A stretch of DNA of 64,000 nt from CAWCDJ01 sp963836015 (GTDB taxonomy: Bacteria > Acidobacteriota > Terriglobia > Bryobacterales > Bryobacteraceae), in assembly GCA_963836015.1 (NCBI GenBank), contig CAWIIF010000008.1, forward strand, positions 62,001-126,000. The letters run 5' to 3'. A program made the translations under genes and the position numbers. The notes beneath the pieces were generated by a model, which was not told the DNA's origin, made no database searches, and saw only the letters and a program-made list of their open reading frames with translations. Positions 31,801 to 40,225 of this stretch are shown here, piece by piece (position 1 is the stretch's first letter; each line of letters starts with the position of its first letter).

Positions 31801-33390
31801 CTGGGCGAACAACTGCTTGAAGTAATTGAACAGCGGCTGCGGCTTGTCGGAGAGACAGGCGAGTGGCGTATCGGTGCCCATGGAGCCGATCGGCTCCTCG
31901 CCTTTCTCGCCCATGGGACCGAGGATCATCTTGAGGTCTTCGTCGGTGTAACCAAAGGCGCGCTGCCGGACCAGCAGGGTGGCCGGGTTGGTGCTGATGG
32001 TGCGAGGCGGATCGGCCAGGGTGTCGAGCGTGATCTGGTTTTCCTTGATCCACATCTGATACGGGTTGCGGCCGTAGAGCTGGGCCTTGAGCTCCTTGTC
32101 GGAGACGATGCGGCCTTCGACCGTATCGACCAGGAGCATCTTGCCCGGCTGCAGGCGGCCCTTGAGCTTCACGTCCTCGGGCTTCACCGGGAGCACGCCG
32201 GTTTCCGACGCCATGATCACGAGATCGTCGCGGGTCACCATATAGCGCGCGGGGCGCAGGCCGTTGCGGTCGAGCACGGCGCCGATGGAGCGGCCGTCGG
32301 TAAAAGCCACGGCAGCGGGGCCGTCCCACGGCTCCATCAGGGAGGCGTGGTACTCGTAGAAGGCCCGCTTCTGCGGGTTCATGTGCTCGTTCTTGGACCA
32401 GGCCTCGGGAATCAGCATGGCCATTGCGTGCTGGATCGAGCGTCCCGACATGAGCAGCAGCTCGAGAGCGTTGTCGAACGCCGCGGAATCGCTGCCGCCC
32501 GGCTGGATGATGGGAAACAGCTTCTTGATGTCGTCGCCGAACAGGGGAGATGCGAGCACCGACTGGCGCGCGTGCATCCAGTTGACGTTGCCGCGGAGGG
32601 TGTTGATCTCGCCGTTGTGGGCGATGTAGCGGAACGGGTGCGCCAATTGCCAGGTCGGAAACGTGTTGGTCGAAAAGCGCTGGTGGACAAGGCACAGCGC
32701 GGACACCACTTCGGGATCGCTCAGCTCCGGGTAGAAATTGGCGATCTGCGGAGCGAGCAGCAGTCCTTTATAAATGATGGTCCGGCCGGAAAGCGATGGA
32801 ATGTAGAAGAAATCCTTGTCATCGATGTCGGAGGCGGCGATCTCCGCTTCGGCGCGCTTGCGGGCCACGTAGAGCTTGCGCTCCAACTGGTCTTCGGTCA
32901 TCCCCTTGGCACGGCTTACGAAAATCTGTTCGATGTAGGGCTGGGAAACGCGCGCGACGCGGCCGATGGCCGAGCCTTCGATGGGCGTGTCGCGCCAGCC
33001 GAGGACGGTGAGGCCCTCTTCGTGGATGATGCGCTCGAGGATGCCTTCGCACTCCAGGCGCGGCCGCGGCTCCACGGGCAGGAACACCATGCCCACGCCG
33101 TATTCGCCGGCGGGTGGCAGGGTGAATCCCAGTTTGGCGCACTCGCGGGCAAAGAACTTGTGCGGGATCTGGATCAGGACGCCGGCACCGTCGCCGGTTT
33201 CCGGATCGCAGCCGCACGCGCCGCGGTGGGTCAGGTTGATGAGGACCTGAATGCCCTTGGTGATGATGTCGTGGGATTTCCGGCCGCTGATGTGCGAAAC
33301 GAACCCAATCCCGCAGGCATCGTGTTCAAAACGCGGGTCGTACAGGCCCTGCGCTGGAGGTAAACCGCTACCGACTGAGTATTGGTCCAT
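28864..33390 (-). CDS. gltB: Glutamate synthase (NADPH) large subunit
   Basis: A 1,508-residue enzyme that transfers glutamine amide nitrogen to 2-oxoglutarate, the core of ammonium assimilation with glutamine synthetase. The class-II amidotransferase domain begins at C26 in HDACGIGFVSH after a removable propeptide. The FMN-binding synthase domain holds SGDSGGTGASPLSSIKHAG, and CIMMRKCHLNTCPVG provides the [3Fe-4S] cysteines. The C-terminal GXGXG beta-helix domain follows, for example GDHGCEYMTNGLVVVLG. ATG at 33390 is preferred over an upstream TTG at 33501 because the TATAAT box (33487-33492) lies inside the latter's extension. A divergent LysR gene is next to the promoter. Confidence 0.95.
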   Translation of the reverse strand: MDQYSVGSGLPPAQGLYDPRFEHDACGIGFVSHISGRKSHDIITKGIQVLINLTHRGACGCDPETGDGAGVLIQIPHKFFARECAKLGFTLPPAGEYGVGMVFLPVEPRPRLECEGILERIIHEEGLTVLGWRDTPIEGSAIGRVARVSQPYIEQIFVSRAKGMTEDQLERKLYVARKRAEAEIAASDIDDKDFFYIPSLSGRTIIYKGLLLAPQIANFYPELSDPEVVSALCLVHQRFSTNTFPTWQLAHPFRYIAHNGEINTLRGNVNWMHARQSVLASPLFGDDIKKLFPIIQPGGSDSAAFDNALELLLMSGRSIQHAMAMLIPEAWSKNEHMNPQKRAFYEYHASLMEPWDGPAAVAFTDGRSIGAVLDRNGLRPARYMVTRDDLVIMASETGVLPVKPEDVKLKGRLQPGKMLLVDTVEGRIVSDKELKAQLYGRNPYQMWIKENQITLDTLADPPRTISTNPATLLVRQRAFGYTDEDLKMILGPMGEKGEEPIGSMGTDTPLACLSDKPQPLFNYFKQLFAQVTNPPIDPIREEMVMSLTSYIGTERNILAETPQHCHTLKLKQPILTNRDLEKLRRVSQGDFLATTIPTLFPVEFGGKGLERALKQLCRQASHAIQSGYTLLILSDRGVDEDYAPIPSLLALTAVHNHLVREETRTQVALIIESGEPREVMHFALLIGYGASAINPYLALETVGIENKPAYIKAINKGLLKTFSKMGISTLQSYRGAQVFEAIGLSKQLVDQYFTGTASRIEGIGLDVIAEEAILKHRYAFHPVTDFDTELAVGGNYQYRVRGEFHLYNPQTIAKLQHAVRQESPQTFQEYTDLIDNQNRQLCTLRALLNFKSAAEPVPLDQVEPAKEIVKRFATGAMSFGSISKEAHETLARAMNQIGGKSNTGEGGEDEERFGDGRRSAIKQVASARFGVTTNYLVNADELQIKMAQGAKPGEGGQLPGHKVDETIARVRHSIPGVGLISPPPHHDIYSIEDLAQLIYDLKNVNPKARISVKLVAEVGVGTVAAGVAKAHADVVLISGDSGGTGASPLSSIKHAGVPWELGLAETHQVLVMNDLRGRIRVQTDGKLQTGRDVAVAALLGAEEFGFSTAPLVAMGCIMMRKCHLNTCPVGIATQDPALRAKFQGQPEHVINFFFFIAEQVRQYMAKMGFRTFDEMVGRVDMLDARHAIDHWKAKGLDLSMILYNPKMPTRIARRCVQKQDHGLDKALDYKLIDHAREALESRTPIEIKLPIRNVHRTVGAMLSGEIARRYGSAGLPDNTIQFQFTGSAGQSFGAFLASGVTLELEGDANDYVGKGLSGGRLVVYPPRGSTFLPEENIVIGNVALYGATSGEAFFNGRAGERFAVRNSGATAVVEGLGDHGCEYMTNGLVVVLGKTGRNFAAGMSGGIAYVLDEKGDFAERRCNRAAVDLEPVGCEDATALYTLIARHVEYTSSPRGQWILENWESMKERFVKIFPHEYKRVLGVARAGALSVPQPQPQGSGQLEVTRG

Positions 33391-33486
33391 AGTTTTTTGC
33401 CAGGGAACCCGCTTCTTGGAGGGTGATCCGTCGGCGGCTTCGTGCAATACGGCGGTCGCCTTGGATTTTAGTGTATCAACGACGCT

Positions 33487-33492
33487 ATTATA
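33487..33492 (-). promoter_or_regulatory. gltBD promoter -10 box
   Basis: On the minus strand these bases read TATAAT, a perfect -10 element, giving a transcript start near 33480 and a leader of about 90 bases before gltB. At the matching -35 position there is only CATCGG, a poor match, which is typical of promoters that need an activator such as the adjacent LysR-type protein. Confidence 0.55.
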
Positions 33493-33520
33493 AGGCAACA
33501 AAAATTTCCCCGATGTGGAT

Positions 33521-33540
33521 TATCAGAGATCCTTATGATA
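33521..33540. promoter_or_regulatory. Candidate LysR-type operator
   Basis: TATCA (33521-33525) and TGATA (33536-33540) form an inverted repeat with a 10-base spacer, in the dyad-plus-spacer form that LysR-type regulators use. It overlaps the putative -10 of the lysR gene itself (TATGAT, 33534-33539) and lies about 30 bases upstream of the gltBD -10 box, so one protein could repress its own gene and activate gltBD. Confidence 0.45.
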
Positions 33541-33551
33541 GGCTAAGGTCG

Positions 33552-34469
33552 ATGGCATCGTGGGAGCTGAGGCTTTTCAAAGAGATAGCGTCCTCCAGGA
33601 GCATGAGCAAGGGAGCAGCACACTGCGGCATTAGCCAATCGGCAGCAAGCCAGCACGTGCAGGAGGTGGAACGCCGTCTCGGCCTGACCCTTTTCGACCG
33701 CAGCAAGCGACCTTTGGAACTCACCGCCGCCGGCAGGATGTATGCCGAGTACTGTCGCGATGTCCTACGGCGTGAGGAAGAACTGACGCTGGCCCTCGAA
33801 GCGTTGAAGGACGGAGCCGACGGGGTAGTGCGGGTGGCTTCGATTTACTCCATCGGGCTGTCCGAAATGAGCCGCCTGCGGGAGGAGTTCGCGAAGCGGC
33901 ACCCCGAGGCGCGGCTCGAAGTGGACTACATGCGGCCCGAGAAGGTCTACGAAGCGGTGCGCAACGAATCGGCGGACCTGGGGCTGGTGAGCTATCCCGA
34001 GCCGAGCCGCGAAATTGCGGCGATTCCCTGGCGCCACGAGGAGATGCAGGTGGCGCTCTACCCGGGGCATCCGCTGGCGAGCCGCACGGAACTGGTCCCA
34101 ATCGACCTGGCCGGACAAAACTTCATCGGCTTCGACGAAGACCTTTCGATCCGCCGTGAGCTCGACCGCTTCCTGCGCGCCCTGGGCGTCGAAGTGAAGC
34201 TGGTGATGCACTTCGACAATATCCAGATGATCAAGGAAGCAGTGGCGCTGGGCACGGGGATCAGTATACTGCCGGCGCGCACGATGCAGACCGAGGTCGA
34301 GCAGGGGCGGCTGGCGGCCGTCCGGCTGAACGCGCCGGGCCTGTCGCGGCCGGTCGGAATCCTGCACCGCAGGCGGAAGAAGCTGAACCGCGCGGCGCAG
34401 GGGCTGCTGGAGCTTCTCGGGGAGCCGGACAGAATCACCGAGCCGGCCGAAGAGACTGCTACGATTTGA
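33552..34469 (+). CDS. LysR family transcriptional regulator
   Basis: A 305-residue LysR-type regulator. The N-terminal winged helix (residues 1-60) has ELRLFKEIASSRSMSKGAA, SQSAASQHVQEVERRLG and LFDRSKRPLELTAAG as in the family; the rest is a two-lobed co-inducer domain (RVASIYSIGLSEMSRL, then AVALGTGISILPART near the C-terminus). It is divergent from gltBD, the same arrangement as gltC-gltAB in Bacillus, so control of glutamate synthase is the likeliest role, though CysB/CbbR-like functions are possible. ATG at 33552 was chosen because it places the helix at the normal position. The flavoprotein gene follows after one base and may be read through. Confidence 0.9.
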   Translation: MASWELRLFKEIASSRSMSKGAAHCGISQSAASQHVQEVERRLGLTLFDRSKRPLELTAAGRMYAEYCRDVLRREEELTLALEALKDGADGVVRVASIYSIGLSEMSRLREEFAKRHPEARLEVDYMRPEKVYEAVRNESADLGLVSYPEPSREIAAIPWRHEEMQVALYPGHPLASRTELVPIDLAGQNFIGFDEDLSIRRELDRFLRALGVEVKLVMHFDNIQMIKEAVALGTGISILPARTMQTEVEQGRLAAVRLNAPGLSRPVGILHRRRKKLNRAAQGLLELLGEPDRITEPAEETATI

Positions 34470-34470
34470 G

Positions 34471-36075
34471 TTGATTCCTCCGCCATCGGAACAGCGACGC
34501 GCCATCATTATCGGGGCCGGGCCCGCCGGATTGACGGCTGCCTACGAACTGGCGTCGCGCGCCGGGATTCGACCTATTGTGCTCGAGAAGAGCGATTGCC
34601 TGGGCGGACTCGCTCGCACGGTGAACTACAAGGGCAACCGGATCGACATCGGAGGCCACCGGTTCTTCTCGAAGTCCGACCGCGTGATGGAGTGGTGGCT
34701 CCGCATGCTGCCGCTCGAAACGGCGGAAGGCGGAGTGGCGATCCAATACCACCGGATGGAGCGGACGCTTCCGGCGTCGCGTTGCGGCTCCGACCCCGCG
34801 GCGCCGGACCGGGTGATGCTGCTGCGGCCGCGTAGATCGCGCGTCTATTACCTGCGGCGCTTTTTTGAATACCCCATCTCGCTCAGCAAGGATACGATCC
34901 TGAAGCTGGGGCTGGTGCGCACCCTCAAGATCGGAATGAGCTACCTCCGCAGCGCCCTGTTTCCGCTAAAGGTGGAAGAGACGCTGGAGCAGTTCCTGAT
35001 CAACCGCTTCGGGCGGGAACTGTACCTGCGCTTCTTCAAGTCGTACACAGAGAAGGTTTGGGGCGTGCCGTGCAGCCGGATCAGCGCGGAGTGGGGCGCG
35101 CAGCGGATCAAGGGGCTCTCGGTCTGGGCCACACTGCGGCACGCTTTGCGGAAGGCGATCGGCGGAGCGGGCGGCGGGGATATCGGGCAGAAGGGTACGG
35201 AGACTTCGCTGATCGATCAGTTTCTGTATCCGAAGCTCGGGCCGGGCCAGATGTGGGAGGAGGCAGCGCGGCGAATCCGGGAAATGGGCGGCGAGATCCG
35301 GACGGGCTGGAGGGTCGAGCGGATCCTCACGGATGGGTGGAGGGTGAAGGCGGTGGAGGCGGTCCACGCGGAGACTGGGGCCAGGGAAACATTTGAAGGC
35401 GATTACTTCTTCTCCACGGCGCCGGTGCAGGAGGTGATGCGTTCCTTCGACGCCGCGCCTCCGGACTGTGTGTTGGAAGTGTCGGACGGGTTGGTGTACC
35501 GCGATTTCATCACGGTCGGTCTATTGGTGAGCTCATTGCGGATCCACGAGGATACGCCGAAGGGCAAGCGCCTCATCCGCGACAACTGGATCTACATACA
35601 AGAGCCCGATGTGTTTCTGGGCAGGCTGCAGATCTTCAACAACTGGAGCCCCTACCTGGTGGCCGACCAGGGAACCGTGTGGCTGGGGCTGGAATATTTC
35701 TGCAACCAGACGGACGAGATCTGGAAGCTGCCGGACGATCGCATGGCGGCGTTCGCGGCCGAAGAGTTGAGCCGGATCGGAATCGTCGAGGAGGGGGCGG
35801 TGCTCGATGCCACGGTGCTGCGGATGGAGAAGACGTACCCGGCATATTTCGGAACGTACGACCGCTTCGGCGAGGTCCGCGAGTATGTAGACCGGTACGA
35901 GAACCTGTACCTGATCGGGCGGAACGGCATGCACCGTTACAACAACCAGGACCATTCCATGCTGACGGCCATGATGGCGGTGGACGATATCATCGCGGGG
36001 AATACGGATAAGACGCGTCTGTGGCAGGTGAACACGGAAGCCGACTATCACGAGGAAACGGAGCGGCCGGTGTGA
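34471..36075 (+). CDS. FAD-dependent amine oxidase / UDP-galactopyranose mutase-like flavoprotein
   Basis: A 534-residue flavoprotein with the dinucleotide fold at residues 11-24 (IIIGAGPAGLTAAY), the GG doublet CLGGLARTV and the substrate-proximal IDIGGHRFFSKSDRV. SYTEKVWGVPCSRISAEWGA and the C-terminal RNGMHRYNNQDHSMLTAMMA match the NAD(P)/FAD-dependent oxidoreductases that sit in envelope-sugar loci and resemble UDP-galactopyranose mutase and protoporphyrinogen oxidase. The exact reaction is unknown. The start is TTG at 34471, one base after the lysR stop. Its end overlaps the next gene by GTGA, so it heads a three-gene coupled set with the membrane protein and the GH31 enzyme. Confidence 0.85.
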   Translation: MIPPPSEQRRAIIIGAGPAGLTAAYELASRAGIRPIVLEKSDCLGGLARTVNYKGNRIDIGGHRFFSKSDRVMEWWLRMLPLETAEGGVAIQYHRMERTLPASRCGSDPAAPDRVMLLRPRRSRVYYLRRFFEYPISLSKDTILKLGLVRTLKIGMSYLRSALFPLKVEETLEQFLINRFGRELYLRFFKSYTEKVWGVPCSRISAEWGAQRIKGLSVWATLRHALRKAIGGAGGGDIGQKGTETSLIDQFLYPKLGPGQMWEEAARRIREMGGEIRTGWRVERILTDGWRVKAVEAVHAETGARETFEGDYFFSTAPVQEVMRSFDAAPPDCVLEVSDGLVYRDFITVGLLVSSLRIHEDTPKGKRLIRDNWIYIQEPDVFLGRLQIFNNWSPYLVADQGTVWLGLEYFCNQTDEIWKLPDDRMAAFAAEELSRIGIVEEGAVLDATVLRMEKTYPAYFGTYDRFGEVREYVDRYENLYLIGRNGMHRYNNQDHSMLTAMMAVDDIIAGNTDKTRLWQVNTEADYHEETERPV

Positions 36076-38054
36076 AGGAGCGGCCGGTACTGGCGTGCGC
36101 GCTGGCGCTCGTGATCGTGAACCTGGCAATCGCCGGGAAACTGTTCGGCGTGGAGTACTCGGCTTACAACGGATCGATCGAGCCCACGTTCATTGCGATT
36201 GCGCGGGTGATGGCGAAGTATCCGGGGAACTGGAGCTGGTGGCCGTTCTGGAACGGCGGGCAGCCGTTCGAGACCGCCTACCTGCCGTTCCTGCAGTGGA
36301 TGGTGGCGGGGCTCAGCCTGTTGACCGGGGTGGGGGCCGCGCGCGCCTTTCACATCGTGACGGCGGCGTTTTACGTTCTCGGCGCTCCGGCGTTCTTCTG
36401 GATGGCTTGGGAGCTCAGCCGCAAGACGGCTGCGAGCTTCGCCGCGGCCCTGGCGTATTCGTGCCTTTCGATTTCCGCCCTGCTGGTGCCCGTGATCCGG
36501 GCGGACGCGGGCGGCCCGCTCGATCTGCGGCGGCTGCAGATCCTGATCGCTTACGGCGAAGCTCCCCACACCGTGGCGCTGGTTTTGTTGCCGGTCGCGG
36601 TGGTGTGTTTTGCGCGCGCCCTGACAACGAGGCAAGTGAAATGGAAGATCCTGGCAGGCGCGACAGCAGCGGCAGTGGTGCTGAGCAACGCGTTCGGCAC
36701 GGTCGCGCTGGGCGCCGCGCTGCTGTGCTGGCTGCTGGCCTTCCAGCCCAGGCCGTGGTGGAAGGCTGTGTGGACGGTCGCGGCCATCGGCGTGGTGAGC
36801 TACTGCTGGACGGCTCCGTGGCTAAGCTTCGCGATGATCCGAACGATTCGCGCAAACTCTTCGACCACAGGCGGCGATTATCGCTACACGCCGGCTGCGT
36901 GGATCGCGCTGGCGGCGTTCCTTCTCGGTTATGCCATTCTGTGGCTGGCGCTGCGCAGGCTCAAGGCTCCCGCGCACCTGCAGTTCTTCACGCTGTTTGC
37001 TTACATCCCTACCGTCTTCGTGGCGGCCTGGTACGGGTGGGGCATCGCGCTCATCCCGCAGCCCAGCCGTTATCAACTGCAGATGGATATGGCGCTGCCG
37101 GCGGCCCTGGTGTTCGCGGGCGCCGCTTTGTTGGAGCGCTTCCCGGCGCGCGTGCGCGCGGTCGTGGCCGCGGCGGGGCTCGCCGTGCTCGGATTCCAGA
37201 CGGCCGGCGCGGTGCGATACGGCTGGGAGCGGATCCGTTCGGTCGAGCCGGCACGCATGTCGGAGTATCGGATCGCGCAGTGGCTGGACCGGCACCGCCC
37301 GGGCGAGCGAGCCTTCCTGACAGGCTCGACCGCCTTCTGGTACAACGATTTCTCCGACAATCCGCAGGTACAGGGCGGGCACGTCCAGTTTGCAGTGAAC
37401 CGCTTCATACCGATCGTCGATTTCACGGTCCGCACCGGGATGAACGCCGGCAATCGCGATGCCGAGATCGCCGTCTTCTGGCTGAAGGCATTCGGGGCAT
37501 GCACGATTGCCGTGACCGGGCCGCGCAGCACCGACTTTTTCGAGGCCTATCCGCACCCGCACAAGTTCGACGGGATTCTGCCTCTGCTCTGGCGCGAGGG
37601 GGACGATGCGATCTACGAAGTGCCGGGCCGGAGGGCGTCGCTGACGCACGTGATTCCGGCGGAGGCCGTGGTGAAGCGGACGCCCGCACACGGTTTGGAC
37701 ATCGAGCCGGCGGCAGCGTACGTGGCGGCGCTCGATGATCCGCAATATCCGGCCGCCGGCTTTCAATGGAAGGGCATGAGCGAAGCGGTGATTCGCGCGG
37801 ACGTGCGTCCGGGGCAGGTGGTGGCGGTTCAGGTGACATATGATCGAGGCTGGGAAGCGTGGTCGAATGGCAGGAGCCTGCCGGTGCGCGGCGATGCCCT
37901 CGGGCAGATGGTGATCGAGCCGGAGCAGAGCGGTCCTTGCGAGATCGACCTGCGCTACACGGGCGGCAGCGCGCGGGCCATCCAGCGCGGCATGAGCCTG
38001 GCCGCAATGCTGCTGGCGGCGGCCTATGCGTGGTCGGGAAGGAAAAAGAAATGA
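36072..38054 (+). CDS. Multispanning membrane protein, GT-C/PTPS-related type
   Basis: A 660-residue inner-membrane protein with about ten hydrophobic spans in the first 400 residues and a soluble C-terminal domain, ending in one more span (AAMLLAAAYAWSG) and a basic tail. The N-terminal loop after helix 1, with GSIEPTFIAIARVM and WSWWPFWNGGQPFE, has the acidic residue and aromatic pattern of GT-C glycosyltransferases that use polyprenyl-phosphate sugars, and of 'PTPS-related' membrane proteins. It probably transfers a sugar on the outer face of the membrane. GTG at 36072 overlaps the flavoprotein's TGA, and the GH31 gene start overlaps its own TGA. Confidence 0.75.
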   Translation: MKERPVLACALALVIVNLAIAGKLFGVEYSAYNGSIEPTFIAIARVMAKYPGNWSWWPFWNGGQPFETAYLPFLQWMVAGLSLLTGVGAARAFHIVTAAFYVLGAPAFFWMAWELSRKTAASFAAALAYSCLSISALLVPVIRADAGGPLDLRRLQILIAYGEAPHTVALVLLPVAVVCFARALTTRQVKWKILAGATAAAVVLSNAFGTVALGAALLCWLLAFQPRPWWKAVWTVAAIGVVSYCWTAPWLSFAMIRTIRANSSTTGGDYRYTPAAWIALAAFLLGYAILWLALRRLKAPAHLQFFTLFAYIPTVFVAAWYGWGIALIPQPSRYQLQMDMALPAALVFAGAALLERFPARVRAVVAAAGLAVLGFQTAGAVRYGWERIRSVEPARMSEYRIAQWLDRHRPGERAFLTGSTAFWYNDFSDNPQVQGGHVQFAVNRFIPIVDFTVRTGMNAGNRDAEIAVFWLKAFGACTIAVTGPRSTDFFEAYPHPHKFDGILPLLWREGDDAIYEVPGRRASLTHVIPAEAVVKRTPAHGLDIEPAAAYVAALDDPQYPAAGFQWKGMSEAVIRADVRPGQVVAVQVTYDRGWEAWSNGRSLPVRGDALGQMVIEPEQSGPCEIDLRYTGGSARAIQRGMSLAAMLLAAAYAWSGRKKK

Positions 38055-40099
38055 AGCGACGGCATTTTCTCGGAGCGGCGGGCGCGGCCGGCGCCTTGCT
38101 GCAAGGGCGCAGGGCAGCGGCGCAAACGGCCGCGGCGCCAGTGGAGATCCACCCGGGCGTTTGGAAGTTCAGCTTCGGCAAAGCAGAGGAGATCACGCCG
38201 GCGAAAACGCGGCGGTACGCGCCTGCCGGGGCGGGGCTGAAGGAACTACCCGTGGTGGCGGCGTGTCCGGTGACGGTGCGTGGGTCGGGCTCGCGGCGCG
38301 GGTATCTGCTGCGGATTCCGCTCGTGCCCAATGAGATCGTCTACGGTCTCGGCCTGCAACTGCAATCGCTGATCCAGCGCGGGCTGAAGAAAAAGCTGCG
38401 GGTGAACGCCGATCCCAAGATGGACACCGGTGACTCGCACGCGCCGGTGCCCTTTTACGTCACGACCGCGGGATACGGCGTGCTGGTGGATACCGCGCGC
38501 TATGCTACGTTCTATTGCGGCAACAAGAAGCGCAAGGGCCGCGCGAACGAAGCGAACGAAGTGCTGATCGAGATCCCGGTGGCCGAGGGTGCCGATGTGT
38601 ATGTCTTCGGCGGCCCAACGTTGCGCGAGGCGGTGCAGCGCTACAACCTGTTCTCGGGCGGAGGACCGCTACCGCCGCGCTGGGGGCTCGGCATGTGGTA
38701 CCGCGCCAAGAGCGATTACCAGCAGGCGGAGTTGATCGGGCTGGCGGACGAATTCCGCGAGCGGCGCATTCCGTGTGACGTGATCGGCCTCGAGCCGGGA
38801 TGGCAGACCCATTCCTATTCCTGCTCCTACGTGTGGAGCAAGAACTACCCGAACCCAGCCGGGATGCTCGCGGAGATGACGAAGCGCAACTACCACGTCA
38901 ATCTCTGGGAGCACGCATTCACCCACCCGACCTCGCCTATCTACCAGGCGCTCCGGGAGCATTCCGGCGATTACGAAGTGTGGGACGGCCTGGTGCCGGA
39001 CTTCCTGCAGCCGGAAGCGCGCCGGATTTTCGCCGATTATCATGAGCGAACGCTAATCGCGCCGGGAGTGTCGGGTTTCAAACTGGATGAGTGCGACAAC
39101 TCGGATTTCACGGGCAACTGGTCCTTCCCGGAGATCGCCCGGTTTCCCTCGGGCGCGGACGGAGAGCAGATGCACTGCCTGTTCGGGCTGCGCTACCAGG
39201 ACACGCTCCAGGAAGTTTTCGAGAAGCGAGGCTACCGCACGTACGGGCTGGTGCGCAACTCGGGCGCGCTGGCCGCGCCCTATCCCTACGTGCTCTACAG
39301 CGACCTCTACGACCACAAACAGTTCATCCGAGGTCTGGTGACGTCGGGATTCTCGGGGCTGTTATGGACTCCCGAATTGCGGGACGCGAAAGACCCCGAA
39401 GATCTGCTGCGGCGGCTGCAATCGGTGGTGCTCTCGCCGATGGCGCTGATCAACGCCTGGTACATCAAGAATCCGCCATGGAAGCAGGTGGAACGTGCGG
39501 CGAACAACGAAGGCCGGCTGGCGCCCGGGTGGGAAGAGGTCGAGGCGAAATGCCGCAGCGCGATGGAGCTGCGCATGCGGCTGATTCCGTACCTGCACGC
39601 GGCATTCGTGGAGTATCACCGGCGCGGGCTCCCGCCATTCCGGGCTCTGGCGATGGACTATCCGGGCGACCCTGCCGCACTGCCGATCGACGACCAGTAC
39701 ATGATGGGCCCGTCGATCCTGATTGCGCCGGCTTTCGCGGGCGAGCCTTCGCGCGGCGTGTATCTGCCGGAAGGCGACTGGTACGATTTCTGGAGCGGAA
39801 AGCGCTACTCCGGTAAGCAGCGAATCGAAGTCCGGCCTCCGCTCGATCAGATTCCGATGTTCGTCAAAAGTGGCACGATTCTGCCGCTGGCGGAAGCGAC
39901 GGGCTCGACGGCCGACGCGGAGAGCTGGCGGATCGAGGCACAGGTGTATGGGGCGAATCCGGCGCCGGCGGTTTTGTATGAAGATGATGGCAGCGCGAAG
40001 CCGGGGCTCGGCGAGGTGCGGTTGAGCTGGGATGCGGGGCGAGGCGCGGTGACGGGCGGGCAGCGCTATGAAGTCACGGGGTGGAAGGTGATTGGGTGA
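38051..40099 (+). CDS. Glycoside hydrolase family 31, Tat-exported
   Basis: A 682-residue alpha-glucosidase/alpha-xylosidase-type enzyme. The leader MKRRHFLGAAGAAGALL has a twin-arginine-like start. The GH31 barrel begins near 215 (PPRWGLGMWYRAKSDYQQAE); the catalytic nucleophile is D346 in GFKLDECDNSDF, and GFSGLLWTPELRD lies later in the barrel. C-terminal beta domains contain LPEGDWYDFWSGKRYSG, as usual in GH31. Substrate cannot be told; alpha-xylosidase, alpha-galactosidase and sulfoquinovosidase are all in the family. ATG overlaps the upstream stop codon, so it is the last gene of the coupled operon. Its TGA abuts, without a gap, the stop of the convergent ferredoxin/MBL gene. Confidence 0.9.
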   Translation: MKRRHFLGAAGAAGALLQGRRAAAQTAAAPVEIHPGVWKFSFGKAEEITPAKTRRYAPAGAGLKELPVVAACPVTVRGSGSRRGYLLRIPLVPNEIVYGLGLQLQSLIQRGLKKKLRVNADPKMDTGDSHAPVPFYVTTAGYGVLVDTARYATFYCGNKKRKGRANEANEVLIEIPVAEGADVYVFGGPTLREAVQRYNLFSGGGPLPPRWGLGMWYRAKSDYQQAELIGLADEFRERRIPCDVIGLEPGWQTHSYSCSYVWSKNYPNPAGMLAEMTKRNYHVNLWEHAFTHPTSPIYQALREHSGDYEVWDGLVPDFLQPEARRIFADYHERTLIAPGVSGFKLDECDNSDFTGNWSFPEIARFPSGADGEQMHCLFGLRYQDTLQEVFEKRGYRTYGLVRNSGALAAPYPYVLYSDLYDHKQFIRGLVTSGFSGLLWTPELRDAKDPEDLLRRLQSVVLSPMALINAWYIKNPPWKQVERAANNEGRLAPGWEEVEAKCRSAMELRMRLIPYLHAAFVEYHRRGLPPFRALAMDYPGDPAALPIDDQYMMGPSILIAPAFAGEPSRGVYLPEGDWYDFWSGKRYSGKQRIEVRPPLDQIPMFVKSGTILPLAEATGSTADAESWRIEAQVYGANPAPAVLYEDDGSAKPGLGEVRLSWDAGRGAVTGGQRYEVTGWKVIG

Positions 40100-40225
40100 T
40101 CACGCGGCGCGCACTGCGTCGATCAGCTTCGTTATCTGGCGCTTCATCTCTTCACGCGCGAAATGCGCGCGCTCGCCGTGGCCGGGGAGCACCCACTCGA
40201 ACGAGTAGCGGTCCAGCAACGCCAC
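40100..40225 (-). pseudogene. Displaced 3' end of the ferredoxin/MBL gene
   Basis: In the frame next to the main one this segment encodes VALLDRYSFEWVLPGHG and REEMKRQITKLIDAV, the expected C-terminus of the metallo-beta-lactamase domain encoded upstream (40144-40965). A single missing base around 40225/40226 separates the two frames. PGHG supplies a late metal ligand His of the fold, so loss of this part would inactivate the enzyme. Confidence 0.7.

Noticed and set aside
28798..33363. A plus-strand open frame of about 1,520 codons opposite gltB.
   Set aside because: Its translation has no family features and it is the codon-bias shadow of gltB, which has all its cluster and active-site motifs.
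33391..33501. N-terminal extension of gltB from TTG 33501.
   Set aside because: The TATAAT promoter box lies inside the extension, and the ATG at 33390 gives a normal propeptide before C26.
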